Positions 23,677-32,344 of a stretch of 64,000 bases of DNA are shown piece after piece; the first letter of the stretch is position 1; each line of letters opens with the position of its first letter. The notes under the pieces were generated by a model. The model had not been told where the DNA came from. It saw only the letters and a list, made by a program, of their open reading frames with translations, and ran no database searches. This DNA comes from Pseudomonas soli (lineage in GTDB: Bacteria; Pseudomonadota; Gammaproteobacteria; Pseudomonadales; Pseudomonadaceae), in NCBI RefSeq assembly GCF_900110655.1, contig NZ_FOEQ01000008.1, positions 62,001 to 126,000 on the forward strand. Reading direction: 5' to 3'. The position numbers and the translations under genes were made by a program.

Positions 23677-25551
23677 ATGAGTCACCCCTCGCAATTCACC
23701 CTGCTCGGCAAGCGGCGCTTCCTGCCGTTCTTCATCACCCAGTCGCTGGGTGCCTTCAACGACAACCTGTTCAAGCAGTCGCTGATCCTGGCGATCCTCT
23801 ACAAGCTGAGCCTGGAAGGCGACCGCTCGATCTGGGTCAACCTGTGCGCCTTGCTGTTCATCCTGCCGTTCTTCCTGTTCTCGGCGCTGGCCGGGCAGTT
23901 CGGCGAGAAGTTCGCCAAGGACCGCCTGATCCGTGCGATCAAGCTGGCCGAGATCGTCATCATGGCCATCGGCGCGACCGGTTTCGTCACCCATCATCTG
24001 GAACTGATGCTGGTGGCGCTGTTCGCCATGGGCACCCACTCGGCGCTGTTCGGCCCGGTGAAATACTCGATCCTGCCCCAGGCCCTGCGTGAGGAGGAAC
24101 TGGTGGGCGGCAACGGCCTGGTGGAAATGGGCACCTTCCTGGCGATCCTGGCCGGCACCATCGGCGCCGGTATGCTGATGTCCTCCAACCAGTACGCGGT
24201 GCTGGCCGCCACCGGGGTGGTGGGCACCGCGGTGCTGGGCTACCTGGCCAGCCGCTGGATCCCCCGCGCCGCTGCTGCCGCGCCGCAGATGAAGCTGGAC
24301 TGGAACATCTTCAAGCAGTCCTGGCTGACCTTGCGCCTGGGCCTGGGCCAGACCCCGGCAGTATCGCGCTCGATCGTTGGCAACTCGTGGTTCTGGTTCG
24401 TCGGCGCGATCTACCTCACGCAGATCCCGGCCTACGCCAAGGACTGGCTGCACGGCGACGAGACCGTGGTCACCCTGGTGCTGACCCTGTTCTCGGTAGG
24501 CATCGCCGTCGGGTCGCTGCTGTGCGAGCGCTTGAGCGGGCGCAAGGTGGAGATCGGCCTGGTGCCGTTCGGCTCGTTCGGCCTGACCCTGTTCGGCCTG
24601 CTCTGGTGGTGGCACTCGGGGGATGTCCCGGTCGGTGCCGTGCCCCATGACTGGCTGACCTTGCTGGCCATGAGCCAGGCCTGGTGGATCATGCTATCGA
24701 TTGTCGGCCTGGGTATTTTCGGTGGCTTCTACATCGTGCCGCTGTACGCGCTGATCCAGGCGCGCACCGCGGAAGGCGAGCGGGCCCGGGTGATCGCCGC
24801 CAACAACATTCTCAACGCGCTGTTCATGGTAGTGTCGGCGATCATCACCATCGTCCTGTTGAGCCTGGCCAAGCTGAGCATCCCGCAGCTGTTCCTGGTG
24901 GTGTCGCTGCTAAACATCGCGGTCAATGCCTACATCTTCCGCATCGTGCCGGAATTCACCATGCGCTTCTTGATCTGGCTGCTCAGCCACTCGATGTACC
25001 GGGTCGAGCACCGCGAACTGCAGCGCATTCCCGACGAAGGCGCGGCGTTGCTGGTATGCAACCATGTGTCGTTCGTCGATGCGCTGCTGATCGGCGGCGC
25101 GATCCGCCGGCCGATCCGGTTTGTCATGTACTACAAGATCTACAACCTGCCGGTGCTCAATTTCGTGTTCCGCACCGCGGGCGCCATCCCCATTGCCGGG
25201 CGCGGCGAGGACGAGGCCACCTACGAGCGCGCCTTCGCCCGCATCGCCCGGTACCTGGCCGATGGCGAGCTGGTGTGCATCTTCCCTGAGGGCAAGCTGA
25301 GCGCGGATGGCGAGATCGATGTGTTCAAGGGCGGCGTGAACCGCATCCTGCAGGAGACGCCGGTGCCGGTGATCCCGTTGGCGTTGCAGGGGTTGTGGGG
25401 CAGCTTCTTCAGCCGTGACCCGAACAAAGGCTTCTTCAAGCGCCTGTGGTCGCGGGTGACCCTGGTGGCCGGCGCCGCCATCCCGGTGGAGGCGGCGCAG
25501 CCCGAGGCGCTGCGCGAGCAGGTGAGCCTGCTGCGCGGCGACGTTCGCTAG
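23677..25551 (+). CDS. LplT-like MFS carrier fused to 1-acylglycerol-3-phosphate acyltransferase (PlsC domain)
   Basis: A 624-residue fusion. Residues 1 to about 420 form an MFS carrier of the lysophospholipid transporter type (FITQSLGAFNDNLFKQSLIL, MGTHSALFGPVKYSILPQ). Residues about 435-624 form a PlsC acyltransferase with NHVSFVD (H463 and D468 as HX4D) and FPEGKLS. In the related Aas-type fusions an acyl-ACP synthetase domain follows; it is absent here. A lysophospholipid flipped inward could be re-acylated by the attached domain. ATG 23677 has AAGGA just upstream. Confidence 0.88.
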   Translation: MSHPSQFTLLGKRRFLPFFITQSLGAFNDNLFKQSLILAILYKLSLEGDRSIWVNLCALLFILPFFLFSALAGQFGEKFAKDRLIRAIKLAEIVIMAIGATGFVTHHLELMLVALFAMGTHSALFGPVKYSILPQALREEELVGGNGLVEMGTFLAILAGTIGAGMLMSSNQYAVLAATGVVGTAVLGYLASRWIPRAAAAAPQMKLDWNIFKQSWLTLRLGLGQTPAVSRSIVGNSWFWFVGAIYLTQIPAYAKDWLHGDETVVTLVLTLFSVGIAVGSLLCERLSGRKVEIGLVPFGSFGLTLFGLLWWWHSGDVPVGAVPHDWLTLLAMSQAWWIMLSIVGLGIFGGFYIVPLYALIQARTAEGERARVIAANNILNALFMVVSAIITIVLLSLAKLSIPQLFLVVSLLNIAVNAYIFRIVPEFTMRFLIWLLSHSMYRVEHRELQRIPDEGAALLVCNHVSFVDALLIGGAIRRPIRFVMYYKIYNLPVLNFVFRTAGAIPIAGRGEDEATYERAFARIARYLADGELVCIFPEGKLSADGEIDVFKGGVNRILQETPVPVIPLALQGLWGSFFSRDPNKGFFKRLWSRVTLVAGAAIPVEAAQPEALREQVSLLRGDVR

Positions 25552-25567
25552 GGGTAACGGAGGAAGG

Positions 25568-25885
25568 TCAGCTGGCGCTGACCTTCAGGCCGACCAGGCC
25601 GGTGATGATCAGGGCGACACTGGCCAGGCGGATCAGCGCCATGGATTCACCGAACAGGATGATCCCGGCGATCACCGTGCCGACCGCGCCGACGCCGGTC
25701 CAGATGGCATAGGCGGTGCCCAGCGGCAGCTCCTTCATGGCCAGGCCCAGCAGGCCGAGGCTGATGACCATGGCGCCGACCGTCAGCACGGTGGGCAGGG
25801 GGCGGGTGAAGCCGTCGGTGTACTTGAGGCCGACAGCCCAGCCGACTTCGAACAGGCCGGCGAAGAACAGGATGATCCAGGACAT
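25568..25885 (-). CDS. gdx: Guanidinium exporter Gdx (SugE), SMR family
   Basis: A 105-residue four-helix small multidrug resistance protein. The central proton/substrate-coupling glutamate is E13 in LFEVGWAVGLKYTDGF, the form that separates the Gdx/SugE subtype from EmrE-type drug pumps. GTAYAIWTGVGAVGT and the C-terminal LIITGLVGLKV complete the family pattern. A guanidine-II riboswitch precedes it, which supports guanidinium export in exchange for protons over broad drug resistance. Confidence 0.95.
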   Translation of the reverse strand: MSWIILFFAGLFEVGWAVGLKYTDGFTRPLPTVLTVGAMVISLGLLGLAMKELPLGTAYAIWTGVGAVGTVIAGIILFGESMALIRLASVALIITGLVGLKVSAS

Positions 25886-25911
25886 GGTGAGTCTCCATCG
25901 TTATCAAAGAT

Positions 25912-25960
25912 GGGGCCGTCCCCGGTATGTTCACGCACAGCGTCGTGAGGCCGTCCTCAC
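25912..25960 (-). ncRNA. Guanidine-II (mini-ykkC) riboswitch
   Basis: Read on the minus strand there are two short hairpins, both with the loop ACGG: GTGAGG-ACGG-CCTCAC (25960-25945) and GGGG-ACGG-CCCC (25923-25912). They are 21 bases apart and end about 26 bases before the gdx start, with GGAG between. Paired stems with ACGR tetraloops before a gdx gene define guanidine-II riboswitches. Upstream, TATAGT at 25973-25968 could be the -10 element. Guanidine binding is expected to free the ribosome site. Confidence 0.93.
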
Positions 25961-26022
25961 AGTGCGCACTATAGTGCCCATTTGCCGAGGCTGGGGCAAG
26001 TTTCAAGGATCGGTGGTTGCCT

Positions 26023-26106
26023 CATCGCCGGCAAGCCGGCTCCCACAGGGTTAGCGCATGGCTGGCTTCATGCGGTCGGTGTGGGAGCCGGCAGGCCTGC
26101 GATGAG
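26023..26106. repeat. REP pair (inverted)
   Basis: CATCGCCGGCAAGCCGGCTC runs into CCCACAGGG, and an imperfect inverted copy ends at 26106. It lies between gdx and the BASS gene and belongs to the GCCGGC-core REP type of the putida group. Confidence 0.8.
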
Positions 26107-26122
26107 GCCGGGTCAGGCAACA

Positions 26123-27088
26123 TCAATTTCTGGCAGATACGATGTTCTCAACCTCGGGCGCAGGCTCCTTCATCCGCCGGAACCACGTCGACAGCAAAGC
26201 CCCGGAGATGTTGTGCCATACGCTGAACAGCGCACTGGGCACCGCGGCCAGGGGTGAGAAGTGCGCCGACGCCAGGGCCGCGCCCAATCCGGAGTTCTGC
26301 ATGCCCACCTCCAGTGCCAGCGCCTTGCGCTGGGCCAGCGGCAGCTTGCACAGCTTGCCGGTCAGGTAGCCCAGCAGGAAGCCGAAGCTGTTGTGCAGCA
26401 CCACCACCGCCATGATCAGCAGCCCCGATTCGGCGATCTTCGCCTGGCTGACCGCCACCACCGCGCAGACGATCATCACGATGCTTACCACCGATACCAG
26501 CGGCAGCACCTGCACCGCCAAGTGCACCCGGGCGCCGAGCAGGCGCTGGGCGAGCACGCCGAGCACGATCGGCAGCATCACCAACTGCAGGATCGACCAG
26601 AACATGTCCATGAACGAGACCGGCAGCCACGCCGAGGCGAGGAACCAGATCAGCGCCGGGGTGAGCAGCGGGGCGAGCAGGGTGGTCACCGCGGCGATCG
26701 CCACTGCCAGTGCCAGGTCGCCCCTGGACAGCCACACCATGACGTTCGACGCCGTGCCGCTCGGGCAGCAGCCGACCAGGATCACGCCCACGGCGATTTC
26801 CGGCGGCAGATGGAACAGCTGGCACAACAGCCAGGCCACCCCGGGCATGATCACGAAATGCGCCATGACCCCCAGCGCCACCCGCCAAGGCTGGCGGGCG
26901 ACGGCGGCGAAGTCGTCGAGCTTGAGGGTCAGGCCCATGCCGAACATCACCAGGCCCAGCAGCGGCACGATGGCGACCTTGAGGGCGACGAACCACTGCG
27001 GCTGAAGGAAGGCCAGGCAGGCGAACACCAGCACCCACAGGGCGAAGGTGTTGCCGACGAAGCGGCTGAGGGCGGCGAGGGCACGCAT
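26123..27088 (-). CDS. Bile acid:sodium symporter (BASS) family transporter
   Basis: A 321-residue membrane protein with about ten segments. GLVMFGMGLTLKLDDF, LVGCCPSGTASNVMVWLSRG and EVGMQNSGLGAALA are the three BASS signatures, including the sodium-site cores. The subgroup resembles PanS (pantothenate/ketopantoate) more than animal bile-acid carriers, but substrate is not proven. It lies downstream of the ABC operon on the same strand after about 40 bp and could be cotranscribed. Confidence 0.9.
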   Translation of the reverse strand: MRALAALSRFVGNTFALWVLVFACLAFLQPQWFVALKVAIVPLLGLVMFGMGLTLKLDDFAAVARQPWRVALGVMAHFVIMPGVAWLLCQLFHLPPEIAVGVILVGCCPSGTASNVMVWLSRGDLALAVAIAAVTTLLAPLLTPALIWFLASAWLPVSFMDMFWSILQLVMLPIVLGVLAQRLLGARVHLAVQVLPLVSVVSIVMIVCAVVAVSQAKIAESGLLIMAVVVLHNSFGFLLGYLTGKLCKLPLAQRKALALEVGMQNSGLGAALASAHFSPLAAVPSALFSVWHNISGALLSTWFRRMKEPAPEVENIVSARN

Positions 27089-27130
27089 GGGGCAATCCTT
27101 GTTGTTCTGTTCAGCTGCCCCCGATCATAC

Positions 27131-27784
27131 TCAAGACCAGCTCAGAATGGGCCAGCCGTTGGTTTGCGCGTGCTCGCGCAGCACCGGGTCCGGGTTGACC
27201 ACATGGGGGTGATCCACCTTCAGCAACAGCGGCAGGTCGTTGCGCGAGTCGGAATAGAAGCTCGCGCCCTCGAGGTTTTCCTGTTCCTGGTCGAGCCACT
27301 CCAGCAGGCGGGTGATCTTGCCTTCGCGGTAGGTGAGCACGCCGTGGGTCTTGCCGGTGAACACGCCGTTGACCGCTTCCAGTTCGATGGCCAGGTATTC
27401 GTCCACGCCCAGGCGCGCGGCGATCGGGCCGACCAGGTGAGCACCGCTGGCCGAGATGATCAGGACCCTGTCGCCACGCTGGCGGTGCTCGGCGATGCAG
27501 CGGCACGCATCACCGTAGATGATCGGCTCGATCACATCCTCGACCCAGGGCTCGACCAGGTGCTCCACCTCTTCCAGGGTGCGCCCGGCGATCGGCTCCA
27601 GGCTGAAGGCCATGTAGTCCTCCATCTGCAGGTGGCCTTTGCCGTAGGCTTCCATCAGTTCATGGTCGCGCTTGAGGAAACTCTTGCCATCGACCCAGCC
27701 CAGTCGGGCCATCTGCTTGCTCCACAACGACGCGCAGTCGCCGTGGATGAGGGTTTCGTCCAGATCGAAAATTGCCAGTGCCAT
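27131..27784 (-). CDS. HAD-IB family phosphatase (SerB-like)
   Basis: A 217-residue haloacid-dehalogenase-fold phosphatase. Motif I is FDLDETLIHGD (nucleophile D7, acid D9), motif II is IISASGA, and motif III/IV is YSDSRNDLPLL. The helical cap between motif I and II (about 25-90) is the IB type, as in phosphoserine and histidinol phosphatases. AAGGAG precedes the ATG by nine bases. It follows the ABC ATPase gene after 13 bp, so it probably removes phosphate from the imported compound. Confidence 0.85.
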   Translation of the reverse strand: MALAIFDLDETLIHGDCASLWSKQMARLGWVDGKSFLKRDHELMEAYGKGHLQMEDYMAFSLEPIAGRTLEEVEHLVEPWVEDVIEPIIYGDACRCIAEHRQRGDRVLIISASGAHLVGPIAARLGVDEYLAIELEAVNGVFTGKTHGVLTYREGKITRLLEWLDQEQENLEGASFYSDSRNDLPLLLKVDHPHVVNPDPVLREHAQTNGWPILSWS

Positions 27785-27797
27785 GCGTTGAATCTCC

Positions 27798-28787
27798 TTA
27801 GGCCACTTCCCGTAGCGCCGTGGGGTCGATCGACAAGGATACCCGTTGTCCGTCCGCGTGCAGATCGCTGGCGCAACGATTGAGTACGTCCACCACCAGT
27901 TCCACGCCGCGTACCTGGACGCGGTAGCGGATCACGTTGCCCAGCAGGCTGTGGCTGCGGATCTCGCCATCCAGCTCGCCGTTCAGGCTCAGGGTGATCG
28001 ACTCTGGCCGGATCGCCAGGCGCGCGTCCACCGGGCGTTGCAGCAGGCGGCTGGCGCTGTCGGCGTCGAGCAGGTTGTAGTTGCCGATGAAGCCGGCGGC
28101 AAACAGGTCCACGGGCGCGGTGTAGAGGGTTTCGGCATCGCCGCTCTGGACGATGCGTCCCTGGTTCATCAGGACGATGCGGTCTGACATGGTCAGCGCT
28201 TCTTCCTGGTCATGGGTGACGAAGATGGTGGTCAGCCCCAGCTCGCGCTGGATGGCGCGGATCTGTTCGCGCAGGTGCTTGCGAATACGCGCATCCAGCG
28301 CCGACAGTGGCTCGTCGAGCAACAGCAGGCGCGGGCGGGTGACCAGCGAGCGGGCCAGGGCCACGCGCTGGCACTGGCCGCCGGACAGCTGGTGCGGGTA
28401 GCGCCCGGCGAAGCTGCCCAGCTCGACCAGGTCGAGTACCTCGCGCACCCGTGCCTGGCTTTCGTCGGCCTTGACCTTCTGCATGCGCAGGCCGAAGGCG
28501 ACGTTCTGTTCCACGGTCATGTTGGGGAACAGTGCGTAGCTCTGGAACACCATGCCGATGCCGCGCTTCTGCGGGCTCAACGGCACGATATCCTGGCCGT
28601 CGAGCAGGATCCGCCCGCTGTCCACCGGGGTCAGCCCGGCGATGCAGCGCAGCAGCGTGGACTTGCCGCAGCCGGAGGGGCCGAGCAGGGTGACGAACTC
28701 GCCGCGTTCGATCTGGCAGTCGATGTTCTCGAACACCGGGCTGCCGGCGTAGCTCTTTTGCAGTTTCTGTACGCTGACGAAGCTCAT
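27798..28787 (-). CDS. ABC transporter ATP-binding protein (PotA/FbpC/PhnT-like)
   Basis: A 329-residue ATPase. Walker A GPSGCGKSTLL, Q-loop FQSYALFPNMT, signature LSGGQCQRVALARSL (C for Q/R at the fifth place), Walker B LLLLDEPLSALDA, and HDQEEALTMSD with the switch histidine are all present. A C-terminal TOBE domain (about 240-329) places it with importers of polyamines, iron or aminoethylphosphonate. It starts one base after a permease stop in the operon. Confidence 0.9.
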   Translation of the reverse strand: MSFVSVQKLQKSYAGSPVFENIDCQIERGEFVTLLGPSGCGKSTLLRCIAGLTPVDSGRILLDGQDIVPLSPQKRGIGMVFQSYALFPNMTVEQNVAFGLRMQKVKADESQARVREVLDLVELGSFAGRYPHQLSGGQCQRVALARSLVTRPRLLLLDEPLSALDARIRKHLREQIRAIQRELGLTTIFVTHDQEEALTMSDRIVLMNQGRIVQSGDAETLYTAPVDLFAAGFIGNYNLLDADSASRLLQRPVDARLAIRPESITLSLNGELDGEIRSHSLLGNVIRYRVQVRGVELVVDVLNRCASDLHADGQRVSLSIDPTALREVA

Positions 28788-28788
28788 G

Positions 28789-29583
28789 TCAGGTCTTGTC
28801 CTTGTTCAGGCGGTTGGCAACCCAGGTCAGCACCAGCACGAAGGCGAAGTAGGAGATCACCAGGGCGCTGTTGAAGTGGCCGCTGCTGTTGCGCATGTTG
28901 TTCAGGTACACCTGCAAGGTCTCGTAGCGGGTGCCCACCAGCAGGTTGGCGAACACGAACTCGCCGAACAGGAACGAGAACGACAGCAGCAGCGCCACCA
29001 TCAGGCCCTTGCGCAGGTTCGGCAGCACCACCAGGAATGCCGCCTGCCAGGTGCTGGCGCCGAGCAGTTGCGCGGCGTCCATCAGGTCGCGCAGGTTGAT
29101 CGCCTGCAGGTTGTTGGTAATCGCCCGGTACATGAACGGCAGGGCGATGGTGAAGTAGCAGCCGATCAGGATCCACGGCGTGCCGACCATGGCCATCGGC
29201 CCGCTGCCATAGAGTTGCAGCAAGCCCACCGCGGACACCACCGGCGGCACCGCGAACGGCAGCAGGATGAGTACGTTCATCAAGGCGTCGAGCTTGGGGA
29301 AGTGGTAGTGCACCACGAACAACAGCGGCAGGATCAGCACCACCGACAGCACCAGCGCGCCCACGCACACCAGCAGCGACTGTCCGAAGGCGGCGAGAAA
29401 GCGCGGTTCGCTCCACAGTGCCACATACCACTTGATGGTCAGCCCGCTGGGCAGCAGGGTCGCCGACCAGCTGGTGGCCAGCGAATAGAGCAGGGTGCCG
29501 GCCAGTGGCAGCAGCAGGATGAGGAACAGCAGGTAGACCACCGCGCGGTGGTAGAGCCCGCCGCGTTTGTTTTCAGCGCGCAT
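28789..29583 (-). CDS. ABC transporter permease
   Basis: A 264-residue inner-membrane subunit with six segments. The cytoplasmic EAA-type loop reads DLMDAAQLLGASTWQAAFLV. Its start overlaps the preceding permease gene by 11 bp, and its stop is one base from the ATPase start. With the partner permease it forms a heterodimeric channel of the binding-protein-dependent type 2 group. Confidence 0.88.
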   Translation of the reverse strand: MRAENKRGGLYHRAVVYLLFLILLLPLAGTLLYSLATSWSATLLPSGLTIKWYVALWSEPRFLAAFGQSLLVCVGALVLSVVLILPLLFVVHYHFPKLDALMNVLILLPFAVPPVVSAVGLLQLYGSGPMAMVGTPWILIGCYFTIALPFMYRAITNNLQAINLRDLMDAAQLLGASTWQAAFLVVLPNLRKGLMVALLLSFSFLFGEFVFANLLVGTRYETLQVYLNNMRNSSGHFNSALVISYFAFVLVLTWVANRLNKDKT

Positions 29584-30412
29584 GGTAGCTCCTCTTGAGC
29601 AGCCATTGATGGGCCACCGTGACCACGGTCATCAGGCCCACCAGCACCATCGCCAGCGCGCTGGCCAGGTTCGGGTCGAGGCTGATATCGCCGGCGACAA
29701 GACCGGCGATGCGAATCGGCAGCACGTTGAAGTTGCCGGTGGTCAGGGCGTAGACGGTGGCATAGGCGCCCAGGGCGTTGGCCAGCAGGATGACGAAGGT
29801 GCCAAGCAGCGCCGGGGTAAGCACGGGCAGGCCGATGTGCCGCCAGAACTGCCAATGGCTGGCGCCCAGCAGCGCGGCGGATTCACGCCAGTCTTCGCGC
29901 AGGGCGTCGAAGGCGGGGTAGAGCAGCAATACGCCCAGGGGGATCTGGAAGTAGGTGTAGACCAGGATCAGGCCGGTCTTGGAGTAGATACTGAAGTCGC
30001 CGAGCAGCCCCATCTGCTTGAGCAGCAGGGTGAGCGCGCCATTGAAACCGAGCAGGATGATGAAGGCGAACGCCAAAGGCACGCCGGCGAAGTTGCTGGT
30101 CATGTTGGCGAAGGCGCTGACGAAGTCGCGCAGTTTCGAGTCGACTTGGCGCAGCGAATAGGCGCCCAACGTGGCGATGACGATGCCGAACAGGCTCGAC
30201 CAGAAGCTGATCTCCAGGCTGCGTTGCAACGCCTGCAGGTAGAACTTCGAGGCGAAGATCTTGCTGAAGTTGGCCAGGCCCCAGCCACTCTCGCTTTGCA
30301 GGCTGTTTATCGCAACCCAGGCCAGCGGCGCGATCTGGAAAATGATGAAGAACACGGCGAACGGCAGCAGGCAGAGCAGGGCCAGGTAGCGGCCGCGATG
30401 GCTTGCATTCAC
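29573..30412 (-). CDS. ABC transporter permease (GTG start)
   Basis: A 279-residue permease with six segments. The EAA loop is ALREDWRESAALLGASHWQF. The GTG at 30412 overlaps the upstream stop (GTGA) and yields VNASHRGRYLALLCLLPFAV, a normal permease start. A longer frame from 30478 would add 22 basic, non-membrane residues inside the upstream gene, so it is rejected. Confidence 0.88.
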   Translation of the reverse strand: MNASHRGRYLALLCLLPFAVFFIIFQIAPLAWVAINSLQSESGWGLANFSKIFASKFYLQALQRSLEISFWSSLFGIVIATLGAYSLRQVDSKLRDFVSAFANMTSNFAGVPLAFAFIILLGFNGALTLLLKQMGLLGDFSIYSKTGLILVYTYFQIPLGVLLLYPAFDALREDWRESAALLGASHWQFWRHIGLPVLTPALLGTFVILLANALGAYATVYALTTGNFNVLPIRIAGLVAGDISLDPNLASALAMVLVGLMTVVTVAHQWLLKRSYHAR

Positions 30413-31215
30413 TTGAGCAGCTCCCGGCAGACCGGTTTGTCGTGGGCGGCGCCGAGCAGTTCGCAGATCGTGCCGCACAGCTCGGTCTGCAGCGGCTTGG
30501 CCGCAGGGTCGAGGCTGAAGGCTTCACCGAACACGAACAGCGGCACTTCACGCTCCTCGGCGAGCAGGCCGTTGTGCGAGCGGTCGTTGTTCATGCCGTG
30601 GTCGGCGGTGACCAGCACCTGGTAGCCCTCCTCGAGCCAGCGCGGCAGGTAGTCGGCCAGCAGGATGTCGGCGCTGCGCGCGGCGTTGCGGTACTGGCTG
30701 CTGTCCAGGCCATGGCGATGGCCGGCGTCGTCGATGTTCATCGGGTGCACCAGGAGGAAATTCGGCGCATGGCGACGGCGCAGGTATTCGGCGTCGGCCA
30801 GCAGGTGCGAATCGGGGTAGTGGTCGGCGTAGTAGAACAGGCCATGCTGGATCGGCAGCTTCGGCGCGTGGGTGTGGCGGTCGCGCAGCGGGTCGAACGG
30901 CGAGCGGTTGTACAGTTCGCTCATCCAGTGGTAGGCCGCCGCCGCGGTGCCCAGGCCGGCCTCGCGGGCGTAGTGGAACACGCTGCGCTGGTTGGACAGG
31001 CGGTTGACGTTGTTGTGCACGATGCCGCTGTCGATTGGCGGTACACCGGTGAGAATGCATTCGTAAAGTGGTCGCGACAGCGACGGCAGCTCGCACTCCA
31101 CGCGGTACAGCGCGGCGCGGTCGGCCTCGACATAGGCGTGCAGGTGGCCCATGGCGTGATGGGCCACCTGGTGGTTGAGGCCGTCGAGCAGGACCAGGAT
31201 GACGTTGTGTGACAT
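30409..31215 (-). CDS. Alkaline-phosphatase-superfamily hydrolase (nucleotide pyrophosphatase/phosphonoacetate-hydrolase-like)
   Basis: A 268-residue cytoplasmic enzyme. VILVLLDGLN at the start gives the first metal aspartate, SLSRPLYECILTG holds the likely nucleophile serine, and HPMNIDDAGHRHG and VTADHGMN give the second metal site. No signal peptide is present, so it acts on an imported compound. Located inside the ABC operon between binding protein and permeases, it points to a phosphate ester, phosphodiester or phosphonate substrate. Confidence 0.82.
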   Translation of the reverse strand: MSHNVILVLLDGLNHQVAHHAMGHLHAYVEADRAALYRVECELPSLSRPLYECILTGVPPIDSGIVHNNVNRLSNQRSVFHYAREAGLGTAAAAYHWMSELYNRSPFDPLRDRHTHAPKLPIQHGLFYYADHYPDSHLLADAEYLRRRHAPNFLLVHPMNIDDAGHRHGLDSSQYRNAARSADILLADYLPRWLEEGYQVLVTADHGMNNDRSHNGLLAEEREVPLFVFGEAFSLDPAAKPLQTELCGTICELLGAAHDKPVCRELLK

Positions 31216-31237
31216 GTTGGCTCCAGGGGAAACGGGG

Positions 31238-31275
31238 CCTCGTGGGAGTGGCGGTGCGCCGATGCTCCCACGAGG
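31238..31275 (-). terminator. Hairpin after the binding-protein gene (attenuator or mRNA stabiliser)
   Basis: CCTCGTGGGAG and CTCCCACGAGG form an 11-bp perfect stem with a 16-base loop, 11 bp after the binding-protein stop. There is no T-run. Such hairpins between a binding-protein gene and its permeases commonly raise the level of the first protein. Confidence 0.55.
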
Positions 31276-31285
31276 TGGATGGCGC

Positions 31286-32344
31286 TTACTCCATCTCGAT
31301 GATCACCTGCTCCTGCCACTTCTGTGGCAGGGCCTTGGAGGTCGCTTCCCAGGCCGCAGCATCTTTGATTGGCTGGGCGGCCTTGTACTGCTCGTTGGGC
31401 AGCAGCTTGGCCTGTACATCCGCCGGCAGCTTCAGGTGTTCGGCACGGATCGGTCGGGCGTGGCCGATGGCCAGGTTGGTCTGGCCGGCATCGCTGAAGA
31501 TGTATTCACGGGTCAGCTTGGCCGCGTTCGGGTGCTTGGCGTATTTGTTGATGATGGTGGTATAGCCGGAGATGACCGACCCATCGGAGGGGATCAGCAC
31601 CTCGAAGCGTTTCGGGTCGATCTGTTCGCGGTAGCTCAGGCCGTTGAAGTCCCACACCACGCCCACTTCCACCTCGCCTTTCTCCAGGGTCTGGATGGTT
31701 GGGTTGGCCAGCGACAGGCGCTTCTGCTGGGCCAGCTTGGTGAACAGCTGCAGGCCCGGCTCGATGTTCTTCTCGTCGCCCTTGTAGGCGATGGCGGCGG
31801 CAAGCACGCCGTTGGCGGCCTGGGCGGCGGTGCCTACGTCACCGATGGCGACCTTGTACTTGCCCTTTTCCAGGTCGTGCCAGGTGCTTGGGCGGTCCTC
31901 TTCCTTCACCAGGTCCTTGTTGATGATGAAGGCGATGGTGCCGGTGTAGGCCAGCGCCCAGTGGCCGTCCTGGTCCTTGGCCCACGCCGGGACCTGGTCC
32001 CAGGTGCTTGGCTTGTAGGGTTGGGTCACGCCCTTGGCGACCGCGATCGGGCCGAAGGCCGCGCCGACGTCGCCGATATCGGCGCTGGCGTTGTCCTTCT
32101 CGGCATCGAACTTGGCGACTTCCTGGGCCGAGCTCATGTCGGTGTCGCTGTGCTTGAGGCCGTATTTTTTCGCCAGGTCTTCCCAGGTGCCTTTCCAGTT
32201 GGCCCAGGCATCGGGCATGCCCACGCTGTTGACCGTACCTTCCTTGCGGGCGGCGTCTTCAAGGGCCTTGAGGTCCTGGGCCATGGCCGAGGTGCAAAAA
32301 GCGATGGCCGAACCGAGCAGTGACGCCATGAACAACTTTTTCAT
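31286..32344 (-). CDS. ABC transporter periplasmic substrate-binding protein
   Basis: A 352-residue exported protein of the class that includes FbpA/AfuA and the aminoethylphosphonate-binding proteins. Signal peptide MKKLFMASLLGSAIAFCTSA is followed by MAQD. The mature part begins LKALEDAARKEGTVNSVGMP, with GDVGAAFGPIAVAKG and EVGVVWDFNGLSY as ligand-facing segments. AAAGGAG is seven bases before the ATG. First gene of the operon and divergent from the GntR gene. Substrate not certain: the two phosphatases in the operon favour an organophosphate or phosphonate. Confidence 0.88.
   Translation of the reverse strand: MKKLFMASLLGSAIAFCTSAMAQDLKALEDAARKEGTVNSVGMPDAWANWKGTWEDLAKKYGLKHSDTDMSSAQEVAKFDAEKDNASADIGDVGAAFGPIAVAKGVTQPYKPSTWDQVPAWAKDQDGHWALAYTGTIAFIINKDLVKEEDRPSTWHDLEKGKYKVAIGDVGTAAQAANGVLAAAIAYKGDEKNIEPGLQLFTKLAQQKRLSLANPTIQTLEKGEVEVGVVWDFNGLSYREQIDPKRFEVLIPSDGSVISGYTTIINKYAKHPNAAKLTREYIFSDAGQTNLAIGHARPIRAEHLKLPADVQAKLLPNEQYKAAQPIKDAAAWEATSKALPQKWQEQVIIEME

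Noticed and set aside
23584..24648. Extension of the small gene before lemA to 453 codons
   Set aside because: The upstream part is only the reverse strand of the MFS-PlsC fusion and is rich in Gln, Arg and His.
26023..26106. CRISPR-like repeats among the recurring GC-rich palindromes
   Set aside because: They are single inverted pairs at gene ends, not regularly spaced direct repeats, and no cas genes are present.
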